Assembly (NCBI GenBank): GCA_002366545.1
Contig: DFBH01000039.1
Coordinates: forward strand, 1-21,698
DNA: 21,698 bases
From: Candidatus Oleimmundimicrobium americanum
Lineage (GTDB): Bacteria > Actinomycetota > Aquicultoria > UBA3085 > Oleimmundimicrobiaceae
Direction of reading: 5' to 3'
Positions 7,336 through 15,315 of the stretch are shown here, one piece after another. Within the stretch, counting starts at the first letter, position 1. Each line of letters begins with the position of its first letter. The notes under the pieces were generated by a model. The model was not told the DNA's origin and did not search any database. It saw only the letters and a list, made by a program, of their open reading frames with translations. The position numbers and the translations under genes were made by a program.

Positions 7336-9715
7336 CCTTCAACTTAAAAATTTTAGAAAATATGAGCATGCAAACATAGACTTTCCTGAGGGGTTAACGG
7401 GCATAATTGGAGTAAACGGCGCCGGAAAATCTTCTCTCATGGAAGCTATGGCCTGGATTCTTTATGGAAATGCAGCTGCAAGAACATCAAAGGAACAAAT
7501 AAAAAGGCAGAACACATTCGCAAACGAAATCTGCCAAGCAATCCTTGAGTTTGAAGTTTCAAATGACCACTACCAGGTCGTAAGAGAAATGAGGGGAACA
7601 AATTTCTCATCGGATGCATCTGTGTTTGTAAATAAAAAGATGGCAGCAAGAGGTGTCAAAGCAACGTCGGAATACGTAACCAAAGCCCTTGGGATGGACA
7701 GGGAGGCTTTCTTCACAAGTTTTTTTGCCAAGCAAAAAGAGTTAAACACCCTTTCGGATTTACAGCCAGCCGAGCGAAAAAACCTAATTATAAAAATGCT
7801 TGGCATCGATGATATCGACAAAGCAATTGAACTTTTAAAGTTGGACATAAGGGATCTAACCACCCGAACAGAAACACTTAGAGAAAACATTTTAGATGAA
7901 AATTCCCTTCAAGTTGAGTTGGAAAATAAACTCAAGGAAAAAACAGACTTGGAAAAAGAAACGGCGGTCAAAACAGAAAAAAGAGATGAGCTCAAAACCA
8001 AATGTAAAAATTTAGGGGAAAGTTTTAAAAAAGAACAGGATAAAAAGGAAAGACACGTGCATCTTTTACAAAAATATTCTTTAAAACAAAACGAGCTGAA
8101 AAACATCCGGGAGAATCTCGCTAAATATGATAGCGAAATGAAAAAACTTCATGATAAGAAAGATGAACTTAAAAAATTTGAAACTTCTACCTGTGAATAC
8201 AAAAAGGTAAAAGAATCTCTCGAACAAATGATAAAACTTAAAAGCGAACAAAAACTCTTAAATGAGCTTGCTGACCGTAAAAATAATCTGCTGAGCGAAA
8301 CCGATGTTCTCAAAAAAAAGATAGAAATACTCGGAAACATCCCGGAAAGATTGGGAAATAACTTAAATTTAACCAATAAAATTAAACTATCGTTGGAAAA
8401 AGAGGTGAAGATTTTCGAAGAAATAGTGGAAAAACTTCATAAATCAAAGACTTCATTTTCTTATCTTGAAAACGAAACAAAAAAATTAAAAAAACAGAAA
8501 GAAAATATGGACAAACTTGGCCCAAATAGCAAATGTCCAACTTGTCTCCGTCCTCTTTCTAAAGATTATTCTTCAATTAGGGAGAATTTTTCAGAAAAAG
8601 TTACCTCCTTAGAAAAAGAATTAAAAGAATTCATAAAAAAGATAGAAATACTTGAACGGGACCGAAAAGATAAATCTTTAAAAATCGAGGAACTCAAAAA
8701 AAAGAAAGAAAGTCTTGAAAATAAAAGAGTGGAGCTGGAGCTGGAAAGAAAAGAGGCCTCACATCTTAAACAAAAAAAGGAACAAGCAAACAACGAGATA
8801 AATGAAATTGAAAAACGGCTTAAAAAAATGAATAGCCTTATTTACGACGAAAAAAGACATTTAACACTCAAGGAGAGCTTAAAAGACCTTGAAAAAAAGA
8901 GGGATACAGCCATCCGGCTCAAAACAAATGTAAACAGATTGCCGGGAATAGAGATGGAAATAACTAACCTTAAATCAAAAGACAATATTTTAAAACAAGA
9001 GGCTGATAAAATAACCGAAGACGGCAAAAAACTTGCATTTTTCGAGAAGATTTACCAAAAAATTCAGGCAGATTTCGAGTTAACCCGAGGAAAATACCAC
9101 GAGATTGAAATTGGGCTAAAAGAAACAGAAAATAAATATCGGATTGGCGATATGGAAATGGAAAGAGTAAAAAAGAATATCAAGGAAAATAAGGGCAGAC
9201 ACAAAGAGATTAAAGAATTAACTAAAAAGAAAGTTTATTTAGAAAAATTAAAAATGATCTTTTCGAGCTTTAGAAAACATCTGATTGGGAGAATACGTCC
9301 CGCCATTTCGCTAAAGACAAGCGATTTATTTCAGGAACTTACCGACGGAAAGTACGCAAAAGTAGAATTAGACGAAAACTACGAACTTCAAGTATATGAT
9401 AACGGTGAAAAATTCCCGATAGAAAGATATTCGGGTGGCGAGAAAGACTTAGCTAATCTTTGTTTAAGACTCGCAATTTCTCAGCTTATGACGGGAGGGA
9501 ACGAACAAGGTTCCGGCTTTATCGTGCTTGATGAAATCTTTGGAAGCCAAGATAACTCGCGCCAGATAAACATAATGAAATCTCTATCTAAACTGGCAAA
9601 TCAATTTAGGCAGATATTTTTAATAACCCACGTTGAAAACATAAAAGACTCTCTGGAACACGTCATAAATGTCTGGGAAGATGAAAATGGGATAAGCCAA
9701 GCCCAATTGGAATAA
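7322..9715 (+). CDS. rad50: Rad50/SbcC SMC-like ATPase
   Basis: 797 residues, close to the archaeal Rad50 size and shorter than E. coli SbcC (about 1,050). Rad50 is the ABC-type ATPase that clamps DNA and controls Mre11. Visible parts: Walker A GVNGAGKS at 30-37; a Lys/Glu-rich coiled coil from ~175 to ~640 broken by the zinc hook CPTC (Cys405, Cys408); signature SGGEKD at 704-709; Walker B VLDE with Asp737 and Glu738; and H-loop His770 in ITHVE. The hook lets two Rad50 arms join through Zn2+. The ATG overlaps the end of mre11 by 14 bp. No gene follows on this strand; the next gene is convergent after 62 bp, with no clear terminator hairpin between them. All ATPase motifs are intact. Confidence 0.94.
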   Translation: MKLINLQLKNFRKYEHANIDFPEGLTGIIGVNGAGKSSLMEAMAWILYGNAAARTSKEQIKRQNTFANEICQAILEFEVSNDHYQVVREMRGTNFSSDASVFVNKKMAARGVKATSEYVTKALGMDREAFFTSFFAKQKELNTLSDLQPAERKNLIIKMLGIDDIDKAIELLKLDIRDLTTRTETLRENILDENSLQVELENKLKEKTDLEKETAVKTEKRDELKTKCKNLGESFKKEQDKKERHVHLLQKYSLKQNELKNIRENLAKYDSEMKKLHDKKDELKKFETSTCEYKKVKESLEQMIKLKSEQKLLNELADRKNNLLSETDVLKKKIEILGNIPERLGNNLNLTNKIKLSLEKEVKIFEEIVEKLHKSKTSFSYLENETKKLKKQKENMDKLGPNSKCPTCLRPLSKDYSSIRENFSEKVTSLEKELKEFIKKIEILERDRKDKSLKIEELKKKKESLENKRVELELERKEASHLKQKKEQANNEINEIEKRLKKMNSLIYDEKRHLTLKESLKDLEKKRDTAIRLKTNVNRLPGIEMEITNLKSKDNILKQEADKITEDGKKLAFFEKIYQKIQADFELTRGKYHEIEIGLKETENKYRIGDMEMERVKKNIKENKGRHKEIKELTKKKVYLEKLKMIFSSFRKHLIGRIRPAISLKTSDLFQELTDGKYAKVELDENYELQVYDNGEKFPIERYSGGEKDLANLCLRLAISQLMTGGNEQGSGFIVLDEIFGSQDNSRQINIMKSLSKLANQFRQIFLITHVENIKDSLEHVINVWEDENGISQAQLE

Positions 9716-9777
9716 AGATAAGAAACGCATTCCCCATATAAATAAAAATAACGCCTAATTAAACTATTTTATAAAGA

Positions 9778-10629
9778 TTACCCTTTGCCTTTTTTTGTCG
9801 GAGCCGGTGGCTGATAAGGTAACGGAATATATTCAACCGAAGGTCTTTTCTGCACCGCCTGAGGATACAAATCCATAAGCCGATAAATCTCCTTAGGTAA
9901 CTCATTTTTTACAGATAAACCCAACTCTTTTGCTTCTTCCATCGTTATCGGATAATCGTGTGTCCAACGTCCTTCGCTGAGAACTTTCGCAAGCTTTTTT
10001 GCTTCTCTATCGGACATTTTACCTTTTAAAAGTAAATAGACTTTTTCTCTCACTTGTTTAATTGCTTTAACTGCTATATCCCCCATAATTAAGATACTGT
10101 CATCTCTGTTGGGGTTGCGCTTTTTTAGAGCAGCCAAAACAGAGTTGGCGGGGTAACTTCCTTTCATGGGATCACCTATCTGAGGATCAACCGGTCCAAG
10201 CACGGCGTCATCGTCCATTACAATTTCATCAGCCGCAAGAGCTATCAATGTCCCGCCGCTCATTGCGTAATGAGGAACAAATGCCGTTACCTTACCTTTA
10301 TGCCTTTTTAAAGCACTGGCAATCTGCTCCGCGGCGAGCACCAGCCCTCCCGGAGTATGAAGAACAATATCTATAGGCATGCCTTTGGGAGTAAACCTTA
10401 CGGCCCTCAAAATACGTTCCGAATCTTCGATATCTATATACCTTGCAAAAGGAAACCCCAAAAAGCTTAAGGACTCTTGACGATGAATCATCGTTATCAA
10501 CCTTGATTTCCCATCCTGCTCAATTAACCTGATAAGCTTAAGCCTCTTTGCCTCAAGCATCTTTCTTTTAATTACAGGAATATATATTGAAACTATAATT
10601 ATTATCCAAAAAAGATCGATGATTGACAT
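9778..10629 (-). CDS. Membrane-anchored ClpP-class serine protease (SDH/DUF114-like)
   Basis: About 283 residues. One N-terminal membrane helix (residues ~3-18, IIDLFWIIIIVSIYIP) is followed by a ClpP/crotonase-fold domain of the serine dehydrogenase proteinase or archaeal DUF114 type: HTPGG at 91-95 (oxyanion-hole region), AMSGGT with likely nucleophile Ser124, then AADEIVMD and LGPVDPQIG. Relatives are SppA-like membrane proteases; the partner catalytic residue is not certain from sequence. The ATG at 10629 is chosen because GGAAGGGGG lies just upstream and it starts one base after the Lon-like gene stops. A longer in-frame start at 10683 would place 18 basic residues before the membrane helix. 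The coupling suggests both proteases act together, perhaps on membrane or secreted proteins. Confidence 0.85.
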   Translation of the reverse strand: MSIIDLFWIIIIVSIYIPVIKRKMLEAKRLKLIRLIEQDGKSRLITMIHRQESLSFLGFPFARYIDIEDSERILRAVRFTPKGMPIDIVLHTPGGLVLAAEQIASALKRHKGKVTAFVPHYAMSGGTLIALAADEIVMDDDAVLGPVDPQIGDPMKGSYPANSVLAALKKRNPNRDDSILIMGDIAVKAIKQVREKVYLLLKGKMSDREAKKLAKVLSEGRWTHDYPITMEEAKELGLSVKNELPKEIYRLMDLYPQAVQKRPSVEYIPLPYQPPAPTKKGKG

Positions 10630-10630
10630 C

Positions 10631-13042
10631 TTACCCCCCTTCCTTACTACCCTTTCCTTGAAACCCCTTAAGCTTCTCAGCAAATTCCCTTAACCTCTTA
10701 TCGACAACATAATTTACCGTTCCTTCCGGGTAGCTTCCGTCCGGCTTCCTTTTCCCCGCCGGCACCCCCGCAAGAAGTTCCATCCCTTCTTCGATTGTCT
10801 CAACAGCATAAACGTGAAACTTTCCCTTTTTTACAGCCTCCACCACATCATCCCTAAGCATCAAATGTTTCACATTTGAGCGAGGAATTACCACCCCTTG
10901 GTCGCTCGTAAGCCCCTTTAGTTTACAGATATCAAAAAAACCTTCTATTTTCTTGTTTACACCACCAATTGCTTGTATTTTTCCAAGTTGATTAACGGAA
11001 CCCGTCACCGCCAAATTCTGCTTGATGGGAATATTTGAGAGAGCGGAAAGAATAGCGTATAACTCGGCACTTGAGGCACTATCCCCTTCAACCCCCTCAT
11101 AGAGCTGTTCAAAGCCTAAACTTATTGAGACCGAGAGCGGCTTATCGAGCGCATAATTTCCTCTCAAATATCCATCCAATATCATCACGCCCTTGCTATG
11201 AACAGGACCACTCATTTCAACTTCCCTTTCGATGTCAACGACTTCGCCTTTCCCCATAGAAACACGAGCAGTAATTTTCGACGGCTTTCCAAAAAAATAA
11301 TCCCCCAAAAATACAATAGAAAGCCCGTTTACCTGTCCGACAACACTGCCTTCGGTATCCATTAAAATGGTACCGTCCTCAATAAGCTCCTGAATTTTAT
11401 CCTCAATCATGTTGGAACGATAAGTTTTTTTATCTATAGCTCTCTGAACGTCTTTAGCGGTTACATATTTATTTCCGTTCTTTTCGGCCCAAAAACTTGC
11501 TTCATTTACAAGGTCAGCAACCTCCATAAATCTGGTCGAGAGTTTATTTTGATGCCCCGCAAGCCATGAGCCGTACTCCACAACCCGAGCAACCGCTGAA
11601 CTATCAAAATGCTTTAACCCTTCTTTATGACAAATTGCGCTAATAAATTCAGCATACTTCTTAATGTAATCATTAGACCTGTCCATCTCTATGTCAAAAT
11701 CCGATTTAACCTTGAATAATTTCCTGAAATCTTCATCCAAATGATAAAGAAGGTAATAGATATACGGACTCCCAATCATTACAACTTTAATGTCAAGGGG
11801 GATTGGTTCGGGTTTTAATGTACTCGCCGGAAAAACCCTGAACTGCTCGCCAATATTCTCAATGGTCGCTTTTTGACTCCGAAGAATTCTTTTTAAAGCA
11901 TCCCAAACCATAAAGTTCCTTAGAACATCAAGTGCTCTAACCACCAAGTAACCCCCATTTGCATGGTGAATAGCCCCTGGTTTTATCATGGTGAAATCCG
12001 TAAGCATGGCACCGCCAAATTGCGCTTGATACTCAATCATCCCAAACAAATTATTGTAGGTGGAGTTGGTTTCAATTACGACAGGTGCTCCACTAATTTT
12101 AGAGCTATCAACCAGGACATTAACCATATATCTTTCGAAGGAAGATTTGGCTGTAACCTCAAAACCGGGCAACGGGATAAGCGGTTTCTTTTCTTTGCTA
12201 AAATCCTCATGGTTGTCCACTATGTCTCGCTGAACGTTTCCCAAATAATTTACCAGTTTCTCATTATCTTTATATTTCTCTTTTAAATCCCCGATTAAAT
12301 GACCGATTGCGAAAAGAACAATGTCTTTGTCCAGCCGATAAATTAAATCTTTGGTCTCTTTTTCCATAGCGCGGAGCCTCTTTAAAAAACGTCCTATATC
12401 CTCTTTAAGCTGCTCGCTCCCCTCTTGCAACATCTTTTTTCTTTCCGGAGATAGTTTTTTATACTCTTCAGACGCAAGAGGTTTCCCGTCATAAAGGGGC
12501 ATTGTCGCAACACCCCCCGGGGTAAACTTAACGGTAAAGCCAATTTCTTGAGCACGTTCTTGCAATTCTTTAAGCATGGCATCTCTTCGAGATTGAAGTT
12601 TTTCCACAATCTCGTTTTTGCGTTTCTCGTAGATTTCACTTTCAAAGGCATTTGGTATTGTTTCTTTGCAATCCTTAATGAGTTCGTTCATGTCTTTGGA
12701 AAATTCCTGTCCTTTACCCGGAGGTAACTCGATTGCAATTGGAAGGCGAGGCGTATCAAAATTATAAACGTAACACCAATCCGGCGGAACTTTCCCTCTT
12801 TCAGCAGCACGTTTAACATATGTTCTAATCGCAGAATCCTTACCTGTACCGGGTATCCCCGATACGTAAAGATTAAATCCTTTTGTCTTTATGTCGAGAC
12901 CAAATTCCAGAGCATCGACAGCGCGTTCTTGGCCAATGGTTCCATCTAAAGGAGGTAATTCTTCTGTGGTTTTAAAATCAAGGTCGCTAATATGACAAAC
13001 TTTTTTCAAATCTTTATAGGAAAGCCCCGAATCATTCATCAT
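10631..13042 (-). CDS. Lon-like ATP-dependent protease (AAA_32 + S16 domain)
   Basis: About 803 residues. This is the Lon-related type with no Lon N-terminal substrate domain. An AAA+ module opens early with Walker A GIPGTGKD (Lys68), is interrupted by a long charged helical insertion (~115-270), and resumes with HHANGGYLVVRALDVL. The C-terminal S16 protease domain has EGDSASSAE with nucleophile Ser655 and GGVNKKIEGF with Lys698. The Ser-Lys spacing of 43 equals that of E. coli Lon (679/722). Start ATG 13042 is preferred: GGAGG is five bases upstream, whereas the upstream TTG at 13054 overlaps that site. The ClpP-class protease follows 1 nt after its stop. No transmembrane pair like that of archaeal LonB was seen, so it is probably soluble. 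Confidence 0.9.
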   Translation of the reverse strand: MMNDSGLSYKDLKKVCHISDLDFKTTEELPPLDGTIGQERAVDALEFGLDIKTKGFNLYVSGIPGTGKDSAIRTYVKRAAERGKVPPDWCYVYNFDTPRLPIAIELPPGKGQEFSKDMNELIKDCKETIPNAFESEIYEKRKNEIVEKLQSRRDAMLKELQERAQEIGFTVKFTPGGVATMPLYDGKPLASEEYKKLSPERKKMLQEGSEQLKEDIGRFLKRLRAMEKETKDLIYRLDKDIVLFAIGHLIGDLKEKYKDNEKLVNYLGNVQRDIVDNHEDFSKEKKPLIPLPGFEVTAKSSFERYMVNVLVDSSKISGAPVVIETNSTYNNLFGMIEYQAQFGGAMLTDFTMIKPGAIHHANGGYLVVRALDVLRNFMVWDALKRILRSQKATIENIGEQFRVFPASTLKPEPIPLDIKVVMIGSPYIYYLLYHLDEDFRKLFKVKSDFDIEMDRSNDYIKKYAEFISAICHKEGLKHFDSSAVARVVEYGSWLAGHQNKLSTRFMEVADLVNEASFWAEKNGNKYVTAKDVQRAIDKKTYRSNMIEDKIQELIEDGTILMDTEGSVVGQVNGLSIVFLGDYFFGKPSKITARVSMGKGEVVDIEREVEMSGPVHSKGVMILDGYLRGNYALDKPLSVSISLGFEQLYEGVEGDSASSAELYAILSALSNIPIKQNLAVTGSVNQLGKIQAIGGVNKKIEGFFDICKLKGLTSDQGVVIPRSNVKHLMLRDDVVEAVKKGKFHVYAVETIEEGMELLAGVPAGKRKPDGSYPEGTVNYVVDKRLREFAEKLKGFQGKGSKEGG

Positions 13043-13068
13043 AAAAACCTCCAAAATAAAATGGTTTT

Positions 13069-13098
13069 ATGATATTTAAATTCTATTTTCATCTTCAA
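13069..13098 (-). promoter_or_regulatory. Candidate sigma70 promoter of the Lon-like protease operon
   Basis: Read on the minus strand, TTGAAG (13098-13093) and TATCAT (13074-13069) are separated by 18 bp. This gives a leader of about 20 nt that contains the GGAGG ribosome site. No heat-shock-type element such as CIRCE was seen. Confidence 0.45.
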
Positions 13099-13120
13099 TC
13101 ACCTTCAATTTGCAATCGAG

Positions 13121-13132
13121 AGATAGCTATCT
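13121..13132. promoter_or_regulatory. 12-bp perfect palindrome between divergent genes (operator candidate)
   Basis: AGATAGCTATCT is a perfect palindrome in the 246-bp gap between the Lon-like gene and the membrane-protein gene, about 23 bp upstream of the -35 candidate of the protease operon. Next to it, about 13137-13185 is markedly richer in GC than the rest of the gap and contains CTGC/GCAG arms (13173-13188). No known riboswitch was recognised in it. Confidence 0.4.
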
Positions 13133-13206
13133 TATCGTGCAGCCCCAAAGGCAAGCCAGTGGTCATCTGCAGGGTTAGGCAGAAAAAACAATTTGTGATT
13201 CATATA

Positions 13207-13235
13207 TTGACATTTTTGGTCGATAAATATTAAGA
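13207..13235 (+). promoter_or_regulatory. Candidate promoter of the membrane-protein gene
   Basis: A perfect -35 TTGACA at 13207-13212 is followed by weak -10 choices: TATTAA with a 15-bp spacer, or TTAAGA with 17. The gene starts about 50 bp further on. The -35 is convincing, the -10 is not. Confidence 0.35.
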
Positions 13236-13288
13236 GTCTTAAAAAAACTGTCCAAATTTATTAGAATGAGAGAGGCCAAGAGAACATA

Positions 13289-14203
13289 ATGAAATTCTTA
13301 AAACCATTTTCTTTGGTTCTTATAACGATTCTCTTTATTCCCACGCTCATCTTTCTTATTTTTACAGCATCAATTAAAACTACCCTCTTAAATCATAAGT
13401 TCGTGGAGAAAGAGCTCGAAAAACTGAACGTTTACTCCATTTTAAAGAATTCAATTGTTGGAGAAAATGGGGATGCAACGAGCGAGGATAAAATAATAGA
13501 AGAAATAGTCCGTGCCTCAATTTCAGAAGAATGGTTGAAAAGCCAAACGGATTTGGTTTTATCAAACTTTTATGATTACATCAATGGAAAAATCGAAGAC
13601 CCCGATTTAAAGATATCTTTTTCTGAAATTAAGCCCGAAATAAAAAATAACCTGCTGAACGAGATGGATAACCTTGTCCCTCCGGAAATAAAAGACAATC
13701 CTCAAGAAGTCGAGGCATTTAAATCGAACTTTGAAACCCAAATTATCAAAGATATAGACACAAAATTGCCCGATGAAATTGATTTGATCGTAGATGATCA
13801 AAATAATATCCAGGCACTTAATACGCTTAAAAACTATGTCCATACCTTTAATCTATCTTTTTACGGACTCATCGTCTTCAAGGCTTTTTTATTGATAATG
13901 ATGGTGCTGATACTTCGCAAAATAAAAGCTATATTTAGACTCTTGGGAGGAAATTATTTGGTAACGGGAATCATTCTATTTTTAGCGAATACCTTCACAA
14001 AATTTTCTTTTGTCTCCGGGATTCAAAAAGCTGAATTGCCCTCCACGATTGAAAAAGAAGTCGTCTTGGAACTTTTCTCGGACATACTCGCTCCCGTCAA
14101 TATATACAACATCATCATAGTGGTAATTGGAATTTTGTTGCTCGCCTTATCCTTTATAAAATTTTCAGCTAAAAAAGAACAAACCAAACCAGCTCCTGTG
14201 TAA
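13289..14203 (+). CDS. Unrecognised membrane protein
   Basis: 304 residues; no family recognised. One hydrophobic helix lies near the N-terminus (~8-30). A ~170-residue acidic, helical segment follows (rich in E, D, N, K), probably outside the membrane. Then come three hydrophobic helices at ~190-215, ~220-240 and ~268-292, and a short lysine-rich cytoplasmic tail. A large domain between the first and second helices suggests a surface-exposed sensor or binding role, but nothing shows a catalytic motif. The ribosome site is weak (AAGAG some eight bases before the ATG). The gene stands alone and is divergent from the protease operon. Confidence 0.7.
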   Translation: MKFLKPFSLVLITILFIPTLIFLIFTASIKTTLLNHKFVEKELEKLNVYSILKNSIVGENGDATSEDKIIEEIVRASISEEWLKSQTDLVLSNFYDYINGKIEDPDLKISFSEIKPEIKNNLLNEMDNLVPPEIKDNPQEVEAFKSNFETQIIKDIDTKLPDEIDLIVDDQNNIQALNTLKNYVHTFNLSFYGLIVFKAFLLIMMVLILRKIKAIFRLLGGNYLVTGIILFLANTFTKFSFVSGIQKAELPSTIEKEVVLELFSDILAPVNIYNIIIVVIGILLLALSFIKFSAKKEQTKPAPV

Positions 14204-14253
14204 ACATCAACTAAACAAATTTCACACTAAATTTTCTGCAAACGGCCAGACGT

Positions 14254-14314
14254 CAGCCTTTTAATTCAGCCCTCAAAACCAGCCTTTTAAAACAGCCTTT
14301 AGCCAGCTGCCAGG
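14254..14314. repeat. Degenerate ~13-bp tandem array (CAGCCTTTTAA words)
   Basis: CAGCC/CAGCT words begin at 14254, 14268, 14280, 14293 and 14305, that is every 12-14 bases. CAGCCTTTTAA is exact at 14254 and 14280. The last copy contains CCAGCTGCCAG (14303-14313), identical to the core of the repeat in the herA 3' end. Confidence 0.55.
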
Positions 14315-14337
14315 AAAAGCAAAAATAAAAGCTTTTT
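14315..14337 (+). terminator. Possible weak terminator after the membrane-protein gene
   Basis: AAAAGC and GCTTTT pair around a ten-base A-rich loop and run into a short T-stretch. The stem is only six pairs and AT-rich, so this is a weak candidate. Confidence 0.25.
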
Positions 14338-14361
14338 ATTGATTTGGGTTTTAAAATCCGG

Positions 14362-14466
14362 GTGGGTCGGACAAAACGAAACTTGAGGCTACCCCGATGA
14401 AGCACGTGGCGGGCTGGAGCGAGTAAAGTCGCGGATACAGCCGAGTGTGGAGCATGTTCGACCCAC
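14362..14466. repeat. 105-bp element with inverted-repeat ends (MITE-like or structured RNA)
   Basis: GTGGGTCGGAC (14362-14372) and GTTCGACCCAC (14456-14466) are inverted repeats with one mismatch. The enclosed ~83 bp is GC-rich compared with the AT-rich flanks and has its own nested hairpin: GGCTG/CAGCC outside GCGA/TCGC (about 14412-14442). No ORF or transposase is inside. A run of eight A follows on the right. It could be a small non-autonomous mobile element, an extragenic palindrome or an RNA; the sequence alone does not decide. Confidence 0.5.
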
Positions 14467-14546
14467 AAAAAAAATTCTTAGGCGAACAAGAAAACGAACA
14501 AATTAAAATCTCATAAAAAATACTTTGCTTTAAATCGTTAGACCAA

Positions 14547-14590
14547 TACCTGGCGCACACACCCGTGTCTACCAGCAGGTATGCCAGGTA
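14547..14590. other. Potential three-way-junction structure
   Basis: TACCTGGC (14547-14554) pairs perfectly with GCCAGGTA (14583-14590). Inside are two further hairpins, ACAC-ACCC-GTGT (14557-14568) and TACC-AGCA-GGTA (14570-14581). The whole 44-mer can fold as a compact three-way junction on either strand. A separate hairpin, CGTGCCC-AAGC-GGGTACG with one G-T pair (14617-14634), lies just beyond it and 11 nt downstream of the lipoprotein stop. Neither has a U-run, so they are not classical terminators. Confidence 0.45.
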
Positions 14591-14645
14591 AACCGGTGAT
14601 TTAGAACACTATCGTTCGTGCCCAAGCGGGTACGCAAGCTTATTC

Positions 14646-14783
14646 TCAACCACACTCGGAGCCCTGCTCGATCTTCGTCGATTCTCCCTTTGCCCCTTCT
14701 TCTGCTCCTTCCTTTTCGCTTTGGCAGCCGAAAACACCAATCATCAGAAATATGGCCAAAAAAATTACGTAAAACTTTTTCAT
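14646..14783 (-). CDS. Small lipoprotein (45 residues)
   Basis: A 45-residue ORF beginning MKKFYVIFLAIFLMIG with a clear signal peptide II: two lysines, a hydrophobic core and a lipobox VFGC with the acceptor Cys at residue 20. The mature part is only about 26 residues, highly charged (EKEGAEEGAKGES) and ends in a second cysteine, SECG. The ribosome site GGTGAGG overlaps the stop codon of the preceding gene, and the ATG is 8 nt after that stop, which indicates translational coupling. It would be a membrane-tethered acidic peptide; the role is unknown. It may be the truncated remainder of a longer lipoprotein whose end was lost to the repeat-rich DNA downstream. Confidence 0.7.
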   Translation of the reverse strand: MKKFYVIFLAIFLMIGVFGCQSEKEGAEEGAKGESTKIEQGSECG

Positions 14784-14791
14784 TTTTTCCC

Positions 14792-15304
14792 TCACCTTAA
14801 ATTATTTATCAAATCAGAGATAAGTTCCCTGGACATACTTTCAGAAAGCGTTCCCGGGATCATATACACCATGAGCTTGCCCTGCGACCAGAAATACTGC
14901 TTTACCCCACCAGGAAACGTAATATATATCTTAACTCCCTTAATATTAACTGACCCTAACTTCTCAAACCCCTCACCGAATTTCTTCATCGCCTCAATCA
15001 TCTTTAAGGTTTCTTTGTTAACAACTTTCGACTCAGAATATTTGGTAATCCAAATGCTTAAACCACCATCGTAATACCCAATGACCATATCATCCACATC
15101 CTTAATCTCACCCTGATGAGAGCGAACGGTGGTAGCCATGGATTCATCCTTTCCGGCAACTCTGTGAAGCATTAGCCCATCGACTTCACTAGGTAAAAAA
15201 GACTGCAACCCCTTGGGAACAAACAATGAGAATATCCAAAAAACAACTGCAAGAAAAACTATGATTGAAAAAAGCAAGGTGATTTTTTTTATATCATCCT
15301 TCAT
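14792..15304 (-). CDS. Unrecognised protein with one N-terminal membrane anchor
   Basis: 170 residues. A single hydrophobic helix at ~8-30 (ITLLFSIIVFLAVVFWIF) is followed by a ~140-residue soluble domain that begins at LPSEVDGLMLHRVAG. The domain alternates strand-like segments (MVIGYYDGGLSIWITKY, VKIYITFPGG, KLMVYMIPG), suggesting a beta-rich extracytoplasmic domain. No catalytic motif and no named family were recognised. AAAGGGG lies six bases before the ATG, and the start is 11 nt after the exchanger stop. The lipoprotein gene follows 8 nt after its own stop, so the three are very likely one operon and this protein may assist or sense for the exchanger. Confidence 0.7.
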   Translation of the reverse strand: MKDDIKKITLLFSIIVFLAVVFWIFSLFVPKGLQSFLPSEVDGLMLHRVAGKDESMATTVRSHQGEIKDVDDMVIGYYDGGLSIWITKYSESKVVNKETLKMIEAMKKFGEGFEKLGSVNIKGVKIYITFPGGVKQYFWSQGKLMVYMIPGTLSESMSRELISDLINNLR

Positions 15305-15315
15305 TTTTTACCCCT

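Noticed and set aside
13135..13188. Riboswitch (c-di-GMP or cobalamin type) in the same block
   Set aside because: Some words resemble a B12 box (AAGCCAG, CTGC), but the other conserved segments and their order are missing.
13105..13190. Short open frames through the GC-rich block that read like a protein fragment (for example DSYLIVQPQRQASGHLQG before a stop)
   Set aside because: No start codon with a ribosome site, only about 25 codons, and the resemblance to a LexA-type C-terminus is too loose to claim.
14362..14466. Insertion sequence
   Set aside because: No transposase frame and no clear target-site duplication are present; only the inverted ends support mobility.
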